NCBI GenBank assembly: GCA_963696655.1
Contig: CAVOLB010000045.1
Coordinates: 1 to 64,000, forward strand
From: Hypericibacter sp963696655
Lineage (GTDB): Bacteria > Pseudomonadota > Alphaproteobacteria > Dongiales > Dongiaceae
Length of the DNA: 64,000 nt
Reading direction: 5' to 3'
The translations under genes and the position numbers were made by a program. The notes beneath the pieces were generated by a model. The model was not told the DNA's origin. It was given only the letters and a program-made list of their open reading frames with translations, and did no database searches. Positions 33,698 to 42,739 of the stretch are shown piece after piece (the stretch's first letter is position 1; each line of letters opens with the position of its first letter).

Positions 33698-33710
33698 CAC
33701 GACCTACGCC

Positions 33711-35006
33711 TCAGTAGCGGTAATGTTCCGGCTTGTAGGGGCCCTTCTGGGCGACGCCGATATAGTCGGCCTGCTGGGAGGAGAGCTTGGTCAGCTTCAC
33801 GCCGATCTTCTCCAGATGCAGGGCCGCGACCTTCTCGTCCAGATGCTTGGGCAGCACATAGACCTTGCGCTCATACTGGCCGTGATTGGTCCAGAGCTCG
33901 ATCTGCGCCAGCACCTGGTTGGTGAAGGAGGCGCTCATCACGAAGCTCGGATGGCCGGTGGCGCAGCCGAGATTGACCAGCCGGCCCTCCGCCAGGACGA
34001 TCAGCCGCTTGCCGTCGGGGAACACCACCTCGTCCACCTGCGGCTTCACATTGTCCCATTTGTAGTTCCTGAGCGCGCCGATCTGGATCTCGCTGTCGAA
34101 GTGGCCGATGTTGCAGACGATCGCCCGGTCCTTCATCTGACGCATATGGTCGAGCGTGATGACGTCGATATTGCCGGTCGCCGTCACGAAGATGTCGGCA
34201 TGCGCAGCCGCATCGTCCATGGTCGTGACCTGATAGCCTTCCATCGCCGCCTGGAGCGCGCAGATCGGATCGACCTCGGTCACCATGACGCGGGCGCCCT
34301 GGCTGCGCAGCGAGGCGGCCGAGCCCTTGCCGACGTCGCCATAGCCGCAGACCACGGCGACCTTGCCGGCCATCATCACGTCGGTGGCGCGCTTGATGCC
34401 GTCCACCAGGCTTTCGCGGCAGCCATAGAGATTGTCGAACTTCGACTTGGTGACGCTGTCGTTGACGTTGATCGCCGGCACCGCGAGCGTGCCCTTCTTG
34501 GCCATCTCGTAGAGGCGATGCACGCCGGTGGTGGTCTCTTCCGAGATGCCCTTCACGTCCTTCAGCATCGCCGGATATTTCTCATGCATGATCTGGGTCA
34601 GATCGCCGCCGTCATCCAGGATCATGTTGGGGGTCCAGCCATCGGGCCCCTTGATGGTCTGCTCGATGCACCACCAGAACTCCTCCTCGTTCATGCCCTT
34701 CCAGGCGAAGACCGGGATGCCGGCGGCGGCGATCGCGGCCGCGGCCTGGTCCTGGGTCGAGAAGATGTTGCAGGAGGACCAGCGGATCGTGGCGCCGAGC
34801 GCGATCAGGGTCTCGATCAGCACCGCGGTCTGGATCGTCATATGGAGACAGCCGGCGATCCGCGCGCCCTTGAGCGGCTTCTTCTCGCCGAACTCGCGCC
34901 GCAGCGCCATCAGGCCGGGCATCTCGGTCTCGGCGATGGCGATCTCCTTGCGGCCCCATTCGGCCTTGGAGATGTCGGCGACCTTGAAGTCCTGACGCGC
35001 GCTCAT
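33711..35006 (-). CDS. ahcY: Adenosylhomocysteinase
   Basis: Hydrolyses S-adenosylhomocysteine to adenosine and homocysteine, relieving inhibition of methyltransferases. The NAD-binding GYGDVGKGSAASLRSQGA, the catalytic NVNDSVTKSKFDNLYG and the C-terminal KPEHYRY are all present. Length 431 residues, normal; ATG 35006 follows TCAGGAGAA. The upstream 190 bases gave no clear match to an SAH riboswitch by eye. Confidence 0.97.
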   Translation of the reverse strand: MSARQDFKVADISKAEWGRKEIAIAETEMPGLMALRREFGEKKPLKGARIAGCLHMTIQTAVLIETLIALGATIRWSSCNIFSTQDQAAAAIAAAGIPVFAWKGMNEEEFWWCIEQTIKGPDGWTPNMILDDGGDLTQIMHEKYPAMLKDVKGISEETTTGVHRLYEMAKKGTLAVPAINVNDSVTKSKFDNLYGCRESLVDGIKRATDVMMAGKVAVVCGYGDVGKGSAASLRSQGARVMVTEVDPICALQAAMEGYQVTTMDDAAAHADIFVTATGNIDVITLDHMRQMKDRAIVCNIGHFDSEIQIGALRNYKWDNVKPQVDEVVFPDGKRLIVLAEGRLVNLGCATGHPSFVMSASFTNQVLAQIELWTNHGQYERKVYVLPKHLDEKVAALHLEKIGVKLTKLSSQQADYIGVAQKGPYKPEHYRY

Positions 35007-35195
35007 CGGGCAAATTCTCCTGATTCTCGTAGGGTCTAAGAGGGAAATGGCGGGCCCCTATAGCAGGGGGCGGCGGGCCGGAGCAAGGGCTGCCGGCAGG
35101 GCACCGGTAACCCCTTGGCCGGATGCCGCAAATAGAGCAGTCCCCATCGGCCCGGACGGTCCCGCAGGGGCTTCGGCGGTGCCGTTACCGGGCGG

Positions 35196-35753
35196 CTAAA
35201 GCCGGAATCGCCGCTGGATCGCCCGGGCGCATTCCGTCGCCGTGGCGCGGCTGGTATCGACTTCGAAATCATAGCTCATGCCCTCGTGGAGCCGGGCATA
35301 TTGCCGGCGCGAGGTGCCGATCAGGCGGTCGCCGCGCTCCCGCTCCCGGGCCTCGATCACGTCGAGGGGCGCGAAGACGCCGACCTTGACGACATCGAAT
35401 CCCTGGAGCAGCGACGCATACGCCGCCCAGTCGGTCGCCGTCATGACCTCGTCGACGATCAGATTGTTGCCCTGCGCCGCCAACGCGGCGATGGCATGAC
35501 GCATGCCGCGCATCACCCGCTCGCCGATCGGACCCGTCTTGATCTCGACCGAGGGATGGCCGTCTTCCTCCAGCACCTCATAGAGGAAGGTGTCGGGATG
35601 ATCCTGCATCGCCAGCGGCAGCATCTCGAGGAAGCTGTCCATCGCGACCAGCAGGAAGGTCTCGGCTGTCAGGGTCTGGAGCGCCTTGGCGATCGAGCTC
35701 TTGCCGACGCTGCCCACGCCATTGAGAAAGACGATGCGCGCGGGTTTGCTCAA
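35196..35753 (-). CDS. Chloramphenicol-phosphotransferase-like P-loop kinase
   Basis: A 185-residue kinase with Walker A LNGVGSVGKSSIAKAL (GxxxxGKS), VAMDSFLEMLP holding the catalytic Asp region, and a lid segment RERERGDRLIGTSRRQY. This is the CPT family (Streptomyces venezuelae chloramphenicol 3-O-phosphotransferase), but most members have no proven substrate. It lies five bases beyond the stop of ptsP on the same strand, so the two are probably in one transcript. The PTS neighbourhood does not usually include such a gene. Confidence 0.8.
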   Translation of the reverse strand: MSKPARIVFLNGVGSVGKSSIAKALQTLTAETFLLVAMDSFLEMLPLAMQDHPDTFLYEVLEEDGHPSVEIKTGPIGERVMRGMRHAIAALAAQGNNLIVDEVMTATDWAAYASLLQGFDVVKVGVFAPLDVIEARERERGDRLIGTSRRQYARLHEGMSYDFEVDTSRATATECARAIQRRFRL

Positions 35754-35758
35754 GGCCG

Positions 35759-37558
35759 CTATGCCAGCGTGTTGAAATCGTCCAGCAGGGCCGCGATCCG
35801 ACCCGGATCGGACTGGTCCATGATGGTGCTGGCGCAGCGCGTGGCCGCCACCAGATCGAGGTCGCGGATGCGCTGCTTGACGCGGGGCAGCGCCGTCGAG
35901 GCCATCGACAGCTCGCGGATGCCGAGCCCCAGCAGCAGCGGCGTGTAGCGCGGGTCGCCCGCGATCTCGCCACAGACGCTGACCGGAATGCGCGCGCGCA
36001 AGGCCGCCTCGGTCGCGAACTGGATCAGTCGCAGCACCGCCGGATGCAGCGGATTATAGAGATGCGCCACCTGCTCCTCGCCGCGGTCGATGGCGAGCGT
36101 GTACATGGTGAGGTCGTTGGTGCCGATGGCGAAGAAATCGACGATCTGCGCGAAGGCATCGGCCGACAGGGCGGCGCCGGGGACCTCGATCATGACGCCG
36201 ATGGGCGGCAGCGGATCGGCGATCTTGACGCGGCGGCGGTGGAGCCTGCGCACCACCTTGTCCAGCACCTCGCGCACCTGGCGGATCTCGATCAGGGTCG
36301 AGATCATCGGCAGCAGGATGCGCAAGGGCCCATGGGCGCCGGCGCGGATCATGGCCGCGAGCTGGGCTTCGAGCAGCGAGCGCTCGCGCAAGGAGAGGCG
36401 GATCGCGCGCAAGCCGAGCGCCGGATTGATGCCGCCGCCCAGATGCGCCGCCAGCGAATAAGCCAGCTTGTCGGCGCCGACATCGAGCGTGCGCGCCGTG
36501 ATCGGGCGGCCGTCCAGACCCTGGATCAGCTCGACCAGCGTCTTGTACTGCTCTTCCTCGTCCGGCAGATCGTCGCGGTTCATATAGAGGAACTCGGTGC
36601 GCAGCAGGCCCACGCCCTCGGCACCGGCATCCATCGCCATCTCGAGCTCGCGCGGCAGCTCGAGATTGGCCTGCAGCCCGATATGGATTCCGTCGCGCGT
36701 GATCGCCGGCAGCTTCTTCAGCCGCGAGAGCAGGCGTTCTTCCTTCTCGTCTTCGGCATGGCGCACCTTCAGGAGCGCCAGGGTCTTCGGACTGGGATTG
36801 AGATAGACCCGGCCCGCATCGCCGTCGATCGCGATGATGTCGCCACTGCGGACATTGCCGATCAGGCCGGCCACGCCGAGGACCGCGGGCAGACCCAGCG
36901 AGCGCGCCATGATCGAGGTATGGCTCTCGGCGCCGCCCAGCACCGCCGCCAGGCCGCCCACCATGTCGGGATTCATCAGCGCCGTATCCGCTGGCGTCAG
37001 CTCCTCGCCGACGATGATGCTGCCGGGCGAAAGATGGGAGAAGGCTTCATAAGGCGTCTGCGTCAGGTTGCGGATCAGCCGGTCGCCGACCTCGCGGATG
37101 TCCTGGGCGCGCGCCGCCAGATAGGCGTCGTCGAGGGCCGCGAAGTCCTGCGCCACCTTCGAGATCTCGGTCTGCACGGCCGCCTCGGCATTGAGCCCGT
37201 CCTCGATCAGCTTCTCGACCCCGCGCACGACACGCGAGCCGGTCAGCATCTGCAGATGCGCGTCGAGCAGGAAGCCGATTTCCTCGGCCGCCGTGCCCGG
37301 CAGGTTGGTCGATTTGGCCTTGAGCTTGACCAGCTGCTTCTGCGCCTTGTTGACGGCGGCGGAGAAGCGCGCGCGCTCGGCCTCGATCTGCTCGGGCTCG
37401 ATTCGGTATTCGGGCACATGCACCGAACCGCCCTCGACCACATGGGCGGGGCCCACGGCGATGCCGGGCGAGACGCCCAGGCCTTCGAACACCAGTTCGG
37501 ATTTGGCCGGGGTCGCGCGTTTGCGGGGCTTGGGCGGGCGTTCGCGTTCAGTCTTCAT
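35759..37558 (-). CDS. ptsP: Phosphoenolpyruvate-protein phosphotransferase (PTS enzyme I)
   Basis: Enzyme I takes phosphate from PEP and passes it to HPr. The phosphohistidine is His213 in GGAESHTSIMARSLGLPAV, and the C-terminal PEP-binding barrel has LLRTEFLYMNRDDLPDEEEQ, GVMIEVPGA, FFAIGTNDLTMYTLAIDR and VCGEIAGDP. Length 599 residues with no N-terminal GAF domain, so it is an ordinary enzyme I serving the regulatory PTS of the cluster. The first codons overlap the end of the HPr gene by 11 bases. Confidence 0.94.
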   Translation of the reverse strand: MKTERERPPKPRKRATPAKSELVFEGLGVSPGIAVGPAHVVEGGSVHVPEYRIEPEQIEAERARFSAAVNKAQKQLVKLKAKSTNLPGTAAEEIGFLLDAHLQMLTGSRVVRGVEKLIEDGLNAEAAVQTEISKVAQDFAALDDAYLAARAQDIREVGDRLIRNLTQTPYEAFSHLSPGSIIVGEELTPADTALMNPDMVGGLAAVLGGAESHTSIMARSLGLPAVLGVAGLIGNVRSGDIIAIDGDAGRVYLNPSPKTLALLKVRHAEDEKEERLLSRLKKLPAITRDGIHIGLQANLELPRELEMAMDAGAEGVGLLRTEFLYMNRDDLPDEEEQYKTLVELIQGLDGRPITARTLDVGADKLAYSLAAHLGGGINPALGLRAIRLSLRERSLLEAQLAAMIRAGAHGPLRILLPMISTLIEIRQVREVLDKVVRRLHRRRVKIADPLPPIGVMIEVPGAALSADAFAQIVDFFAIGTNDLTMYTLAIDRGEEQVAHLYNPLHPAVLRLIQFATEAALRARIPVSVCGEIAGDPRYTPLLLGLGIRELSMASTALPRVKQRIRDLDLVAATRCASTIMDQSDPGRIAALLDDFNTLA

Positions 37559-37844
37559 CGAATTTGCGTCCGATCAGGGATTCGAGCGCCCCCAGGGCGG
37601 CGGCGGCATCGGGGCCCGAGGCGCGTATCTCGATCACCGAGCCCGGGCCCGCGGCCAGCATCATCAATCCCATGATGGAGCGGCCGGAGACTTCCATATC
37701 GCCTTTGACGACGACGATGTCGGCTTGGAACCCGTTCAGCGCCTGCACGAACTTCGCGGCGGCACGCGCATGCAAGCCCCGCTGGTTGCGGATCTCCGCA
37801 TGGGCCGACAAGGGGGCCGCGCCGGAAGCGAGGCCGGAGTTCAT
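37548..37844 (-). CDS. HPr phosphocarrier protein
   Basis: A 98-residue HPr. The phosphohistidine is His25 in RGLHARAAAKF and the HprK-regulated serine is Ser56 in VSGRSIMGLMML. It links enzyme I to the EIIA next to it; no sugar permease (EIIB/EIIC) is nearby, so the chain is probably regulatory, as in other alphaproteobacteria. It overlaps both neighbours, by 4 bases with EIIA and 11 with ptsP. Confidence 0.95.
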   Translation of the reverse strand: MNSGLASGAAPLSAHAEIRNQRGLHARAAAKFVQALNGFQADIVVVKGDMEVSGRSIMGLMMLAAGPGSVIEIRASGPDAAAALGALESLIGRKFDED

Positions 37845-38248
37845 TGACCCGCACCCGCGAGCAGCTGCGAGGCGACGTTGATGTATTTGCGGCCCGCTTC
37901 CTGGGCCGCGGCCACCGCGGCCGGCAGTTTCTGCGTGCCGCGGATCGAGGCGAGCTTGATCAGCATCGGCAGATTGACGCCGGCGATCACCTCGACATTG
38001 GCGCGATCGAGCACCGAGATCGCGAGATTGGACGGCGTGCCCCCGAACATGTCGGTCAACAGCACCACGCCCTCGCCGTCATCGACCTTGGCCACCTGGT
38101 CGAGAATCTCCTGGCGGCGGCGTTCCATGTCGTCATCCGGGCCGATGCAGATGGCCGCGATGTTCTTCTGCTTGCCGACGACATGCTCGAGCGCCGAGAC
38201 GAACTCCTCGGCCAATCGACCATGCGTCACCAACACCATGCCGATCAT
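37841..38248 (-). CDS. PTS EIIA component, mannose/fructose family
   Basis: A 135-residue EIIA-Man domain protein. The phosphohistidine is His9 in MVLVTHGRLAEEF, and LLTDMFGGTPSNLA is the second family signature. It has no EIIB partner here, so it is a terminal regulatory acceptor. ATG 38248 is the first codon of the conserved part; the open frame upstream is not coding. Confidence 0.93.
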   Translation of the reverse strand: MIGMVLVTHGRLAEEFVSALEHVVGKQKNIAAICIGPDDDMERRRQEILDQVAKVDDGEGVVLLTDMFGGTPSNLAISVLDRANVEVIAGVNLPMLIKLASIRGTQKLPAAVAAAQEAGRKYINVASQLLAGAGQ

Positions 38249-38285
38249 GCTGCTTTTCCCCACCCCATGCCCGATCCTTCCGCCT

Positions 38286-39224
38286 TCATCGATCTGCTCC
38301 GGCCCCCCGGTCGAGATCGCGGTGGCGCAAGCTGACATGACGCCCCTGCTCGCGCAACCACTGGGCCAGGCGTTCGGCGGCAAAGACCGAGCGGTGACGG
38401 CCGCCGGTACATCCGACGGCCAAGGTCAGATAACTCTTGCCCTCCCGCTCGAATCGCGGCAGCAGCGGCAAGAGCAGATTGCCGAGCGCCGCGAAGAAGG
38501 GAGTCCAGGCGGGGTCGGCCTCGATGAAGCGTGCCACCGGCTCGTCCTTGCCGCTGAGCGGGCGCAGCTCGTCGCGATAATGCGGGTTGGTCAGGAAACG
38601 CGCATCGAACACCAGGTCGGCTTCGCGCGGCAGGCCGTGGCGATAGGAGAACGACATCACCGTGATCGCGGCCGCCGAGGCCGCGCGGATGCGGAAATGG
38701 CCCTGCAGCAGATGCTTCAGATCGCCGATCGCGAGATCGGTGCTGTCGACCACGAGATCCGCGCGCTCGCGCAAGGGATCGAGCAGCTCGCGCTCCTGGC
38801 GGATGCCGTCGGCCACGGGGCGGTCGAGCGCCAGCGGATGGCGCCGCCGCGTCTCGGTGAAGCGCCGGCGCAAGACCTCGTCGCTGCAGTCAAGAAACAG
38901 GAGCTTCACCTCGAGACCGGAATCGTCGGTCAGCAATCGGAGCCGTTCGATCAGGGCCTCCGCCGAGAAGTCGCGCGTACGGCTGTCCACCCCCACCGCC
39001 AGCGGACGCGCCAGCTTGCCGCCGGCAAGCCCGTCCATCAGGGTCAGGGGCAGATTATCGACGGCTTCGTAACCGAGATCCTCGAGGATCTTGAGCGCGG
39101 TGGTATGGCCGGCGCCGGACAATCCGGTCACCAGCACCACCGGCAGGCGCTCCGGGCGGGACGCGATCGATGCATGCCCGCCCACGGTAGACGCTGGCGC
39201 CTCGGGCGCTGCCTGTTGGGTCAT
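38286..39224 (-). CDS. rapZ: RNase adapter protein RapZ
   Basis: P-loop protein of the RapZ/YvcJ family; in E. coli it binds GlmZ RNA and sets glucosamine-6-phosphate synthase levels. C-terminal conserved stretches VMSFSYRHGLP, LVFDARFLTNPHY and LAVGCTGGRHRSV are intact. The Walker A reads GLSGAGHTTAL, with His40 where lysine is standard, so nucleotide binding may be altered. Length 312 residues. It overlaps hprK by four bases, giving the usual hprK-rapZ-EIIA order. Confidence 0.93.
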   Translation of the reverse strand: MTQQAAPEAPASTVGGHASIASRPERLPVVLVTGLSGAGHTTALKILEDLGYEAVDNLPLTLMDGLAGGKLARPLAVGVDSRTRDFSAEALIERLRLLTDDSGLEVKLLFLDCSDEVLRRRFTETRRRHPLALDRPVADGIRQERELLDPLRERADLVVDSTDLAIGDLKHLLQGHFRIRAASAAAITVMSFSYRHGLPREADLVFDARFLTNPHYRDELRPLSGKDEPVARFIEADPAWTPFFAALGNLLLPLLPRFEREGKSYLTLAVGCTGGRHRSVFAAERLAQWLREQGRHVSLRHRDLDRGAGADR

Positions 39225-39697
39225 GGGGGTGGGATTATAGACCCGGGGCCGAGCTTCACCGCAAGCCGCAGCTTGGCGGCCGCCGAGGCGGCAAAGGGAT
39301 CCAGGGCGATCAAAGGCAGGGCAACCCCTAGATAATGACAGTTTTGCGCCGCCGGCAGCCGTTCCGGCGCCGGGCCCGGCACCAGATCGACCGCCAGGAT
39401 CAGCGGCGCTTCGGCCAGGCCGGGGAGGCTGGCGATGCCGATTCCGCGGATTTCGATCTTGTGACGCAGCGCCTCGGGAATACCCGGCGGTGCCACCGCC
39501 CAGAGCGCCGTTCCTCGCCGCTCGATCCGGACCCGATCGTCGCCGATCAGCCGCGCGCCCCCGTCCACCAGTTGCAAGGCCAGATCCGATTTGCCGCTGC
39601 CCGAGGCGCCGCGCAGCAACAGGGCTCTGCCCTCGATCGCGACCGCGGTGGCGTGGACGTCGATCGCATCGGCCGAAGCTCCAGCGCCGCGCGTCAT
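39221..39697 (-). CDS. hprK: HPr kinase/phosphorylase, short alphaproteobacterial form
   Basis: Phosphorylates the regulatory serine of HPr. Only the C-terminal catalytic domain is present (158 residues), the form normal in alphaproteobacteria. Walker A is RGASGSGKSDLA (residues 29-40), LIGDDRVRI carries the acidic pair, and KIEIRGIGI is the HprK signature. It lies 10 bases downstream of chvG, which ties the two-component system to the PTS. Confidence 0.93.
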   Translation of the reverse strand: MTRGAGASADAIDVHATAVAIEGRALLLRGASGSGKSDLALQLVDGGARLIGDDRVRIERRGTALWAVAPPGIPEALRHKIEIRGIGIASLPGLAEAPLILAVDLVPGPAPERLPAAQNCHYLGVALPLIALDPFAASAAAKLRLAVKLGPGSIIPPP

Positions 39698-39707
39698 GAG
39701 CGCCGGC

Positions 39708-41615
39708 TCAGCGTTGCCAGTCGCGGGACTGGCGATCGCGCGGTTGACGGTCGCGCGGCTGATGCTCGCGGGCGGGCAGCAGAATCACGAAGCGCGCGCC
39801 CAGAATCTCGCCATGGGCATCCTCGATGTTCTCGGCCCAGATCCGCCCGCCCTGGGCTTCGACGATCTGCTTGGAGATCGAGAGGCCGAGGCCCGAATGG
39901 GCGCCGAACTTCTCGGCCTTCGGCCGTTCGCTGTAGAAACGCTCGAAGATCGCCTCGAGCTTGCCGGGCGGAATGCCCGGGCCGCCATCCTCGACCAGGA
40001 TGCGGACCATGTCGCCCTGCCGCCCGCAGGCGAGCCGGATGCGCCCGTCGGGCGGGCTGAAGGAGACGGCATTGGCGATGAGATTGCGCAGCACCTGCAC
40101 CAGGCGGCTTTCGATGCCCATCACCTCGAGGCCTTGACGCTCGGCGACATCCAGCACCAGCCGGGGTCCCTCCTGGCCGATCGTGTTCTCGTGAAGATCG
40201 GCCAGCGCCTGCAGCAGGCGCGGCAGATCGATCGGCTCGCTCTCCGCGCGCGACAATTCCGCATCGAGGCGCGAGGCGTCCGAAATGTCGGTGATGAGGC
40301 GGTTGAGCCGCTGGACGTCGTCGAGGATGATGCTCATCAGCTTCTTCTGCTGCACCGGATCCTCGATGCGCGCCACCGTCTCGACCGCGCTCCTGAGCGA
40401 GGTCAGCGGATTCTTGATCTCGTGCGCGACGTCGGCGGCGAAATGCTCGATCGCATCCATCCGTTGCCACAGCGCGTTGGTCATGTCGCGCAGGGCCTCG
40501 GCCAGATCGCCGATCTCGTCCTTGCGCCTGCCGAAATCGGGAATCGCCACCTGGCGTCCCGGCACGCGACGCACGCGGTCGGCCGCCTCGGCCAGGCGGT
40601 GAATGGGACGCGCGATGGTGCCGGCGAGATAGAGCGAGAGCAGCGTCGTGATGGCGGCGGCCACCGCGAAGACCTTGAGGATGCCGAGCCGCACCCGACG
40701 CAGCGAATCCTCGATCTCGCGTCCGTCGGTCGAGACCATCAGCGCGCCCAGCACCTGACGGTAGCGCTGCACCGGCACCGCGACCGAGAGGATCATCCCG
40801 CCGGCGCCGTTGCTGCGGACCATTTCCGCGGTTTCGCCCTGGAGCGCGCGCTCCGCCTCGGGATAATCCTCGGCCTTCTGGTCCGCCGCCTCGCGATAGA
40901 GCGGCATGCGCCGGTTGCCCGGCATCTGCGCGATCACCCAGTCATAGATGTCGGCCACCAGATTGCCGAAGAGGTTGTGCTGCTCCTGCGGCGGCAACAC
41001 CTCGATATCGACCTGGCCCGAGGGTCCGACCAGCTTGAAGCTGTCCGCGAGCAGGACGCCGTCGGAATCGAACAGCCGCGCGCGCACCTTGGAGACGTCG
41101 ACCAGGCGGCGCACCGTGTGACGCGTGGTCTCGGGCAGGATCTTTTCCTCCCCCAGCGGCCCGGTCACCACGCCGCTGGTGCCCAGCGCACCGGCGAAGA
41201 GCTCGGCCTGGGTGCGCAAGCCCGCCAGCTGCGAGTTCACCAGGTCGTCGCGATAGTCGCCGAGATAGAGCAGGCCCGCGACCGGGATGGCGATCGCCAG
41301 CACATTGAGGGCGAGAATGCGCCGGGTCAGCGGCGACAGCCGCCGTCGCCGCCGGCGGCGGCGCCGGATGGCGGCCTTGGTGGCCGCGTCCGGCTCGCGT
41401 TTGCCGGGCGGCTTCGCGATATCGGGATCGGGGGCCGGGGGCCGGCGCGCCTCGGGCTTCGCTTTGCCCGCGGGCCGGTCCGAGTCGAACGCGCGGACGC
41501 CGTCCAGGCCCGGTGCGCGCGGGCCGGAATCGCGGTTCGCCACCAGCGGAGGATCGCTGTCGCGGCCGGGACCGCGCTCGGGCCGCGAGGCCCGGAACTC
41601 AGGCTCCGCCGACAT
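39708..41615 (-). CDS. chvG: ChvG-family sensor histidine kinase
   Basis: Membrane sensor of the ChvG/ExoS family; in rhizobia it responds to acid or envelope stress with ChvI. Cytoplasmic N-terminus of about 97 residues is rich in Pro, Asp and Arg and ends in a run of arginines (residues 84-92) just before the first membrane helix (about 98-118). The periplasmic sensor is followed by helix 2 (about 313-335), HAMP, the phospho-acceptor His398 in DVAHEIKNPL, and an ATPase with NLIANAVSF, EDGGPGIP and HSGLGLSI. The C-terminus ends in repeated RDRQ units. ATG 41615 is used (TTG 41618 precedes it). Confidence 0.92.
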   Translation of the reverse strand: MSAEPEFRASRPERGPGRDSDPPLVANRDSGPRAPGLDGVRAFDSDRPAGKAKPEARRPPAPDPDIAKPPGKREPDAATKAAIRRRRRRRRRLSPLTRRILALNVLAIAIPVAGLLYLGDYRDDLVNSQLAGLRTQAELFAGALGTSGVVTGPLGEEKILPETTRHTVRRLVDVSKVRARLFDSDGVLLADSFKLVGPSGQVDIEVLPPQEQHNLFGNLVADIYDWVIAQMPGNRRMPLYREAADQKAEDYPEAERALQGETAEMVRSNGAGGMILSVAVPVQRYRQVLGALMVSTDGREIEDSLRRVRLGILKVFAVAAAITTLLSLYLAGTIARPIHRLAEAADRVRRVPGRQVAIPDFGRRKDEIGDLAEALRDMTNALWQRMDAIEHFAADVAHEIKNPLTSLRSAVETVARIEDPVQQKKLMSIILDDVQRLNRLITDISDASRLDAELSRAESEPIDLPRLLQALADLHENTIGQEGPRLVLDVAERQGLEVMGIESRLVQVLRNLIANAVSFSPPDGRIRLACGRQGDMVRILVEDGGPGIPPGKLEAIFERFYSERPKAEKFGAHSGLGLSISKQIVEAQGGRIWAENIEDAHGEILGARFVILLPAREHQPRDRQPRDRQSRDWQR

Positions 41616-41688
41616 CAAGGATCGGATCGATGGGCGTCGGCCGGAAGCGTGACAGTGATCTCAGCAGCGTCGGAGGTCTCCGGCCCGA

Positions 41689-42399
41689 TCAGTTCTCGCG
41701 ATATCGATAGCCGACGCCATAGAGCGTCTCGATCATCTGGAACTCGCCATCGGACGATTTGAATTTCTTGCGCAGCCTTTTGACATGGCTGTCGATGGTC
41801 CGGTCGTCGACATAGATATGCTCGCCATAGGCCGCGTCCATCAGCTGGTCGCGGCTCTTCACATGGCCCGGGCGCTGCGCCAGCGCCTTCAGCAGCAGGA
41901 ACTCGGTGACGGTCAGCTGCACCGCCTGGCCCTTCCAGGTGCAGGCATGGCGCATCGGGTCCATGACCAGCTCGCCGCGCACGATGCTCTCGGGATTGCC
42001 CGCCCCTTGCGGCGAGGCCTCGGCCTCGCGCACCAGGGTCTCGCGCCGCAGCAGCGTGCGGATGCGCTCGATCAGCAGGCGCTGCGAGAAGGGCTTCTTG
42101 ATGTAGTCGTCGGCCCCCATGCGCAGGCCCATGATCTCGTCGACCTCGTCGTCCTTCGAGGTCAGGAAGATCACCGGCAGGTCGCTGGTGCGGCGCAGCC
42201 GCTCCAGGAGCTCCATGCCGTCCATGCGGGGCATCTTGATGTCGAGGATGGCGAGATCCACCGGCTGTGCCGTCAGCGCGCGCAGGGCCTCGGCCCCGTC
42301 CGTATAGGTGCGCACGGTGAAACCCTCGGCTTCCAGCGTGATCTGGACCGAGGTCAGGATATTGCGGTCGTCATCGACCAGCGCGATCGTCGGAGCCAT
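41689..42399 (-). CDS. chvI: ChvI-family response regulator
   Basis: OmpR-type response regulator of 236 residues, partner of ChvG. The receiver has ALVDDDRN, the phospho-acceptor Asp53 in LAILDIKMPRMDG, and the conserved KKPFS lysine. The DNA-binding winged helix ends RTIDSHVKRLRKKF and ETLYGVGYRYREN. It is the first gene of the minus-strand cluster; 73 bases separate it from chvG. Confidence 0.94.
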   Translation of the reverse strand: MAPTIALVDDDRNILTSVQITLEAEGFTVRTYTDGAEALRALTAQPVDLAILDIKMPRMDGMELLERLRRTSDLPVIFLTSKDDEVDEIMGLRMGADDYIKKPFSQRLLIERIRTLLRRETLVREAEASPQGAGNPESIVRGELVMDPMRHACTWKGQAVQLTVTEFLLLKALAQRPGHVKSRDQLMDAAYGEHIYVDDRTIDSHVKRLRKKFKSSDGEFQMIETLYGVGYRYREN

Positions 42400-42739
42400 G
42401 GCTCTGTATCTTCCCCCAGGAGCAAGTCTAAAGCGTTGATCGGATCCCCGCCAGCGAACCAGTCCCAGCCTGGTTCCGGGCCGCGCGGCGGCCGAATTGC
42501 GACGCTCCTGGTTGTCGGGGTGGAATATGGCGCCATTTTGGCGCTTGCCAAGGCAATTCCGAGACGAAATGCTCGATTTTCGAGGTGTTTGCCCCGACTT
42601 TGCCATGTTGGTAACCGGGCCGCTTCCCTCGCCCGCTCAAACGCTCGGGAGTTGCCATGCCCTTTCCTCGAGTCAGCAGGCCTGACAGGCGCCCGAATCG
42701 CGCCCAATCCCCGTCGGCACCGCGATCCGAGGTGTCGGC
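42400..42739. other. Divergent intergenic region, chvI and hugZ-like gene
   Basis: This 340-base gap should hold the promoters of chvI (minus) and the hugZ-like gene (plus). The middle (about 42520-42610) is less GC-rich than its surroundings. GGCGCCATTTTGGCGC near 42530 is a small imperfect inverted repeat. GAGGTG at 42730 is the ribosome site for the TTG start. I see no gene in it. Confidence 0.5.

Noticed and set aside
35007..35195. Possible SAH riboswitch upstream of ahcY
   Set aside because: The gap has GC-rich stems, but I could not match the conserved core of SAH or SAM riboswitches by eye; a covariance-model search would decide.
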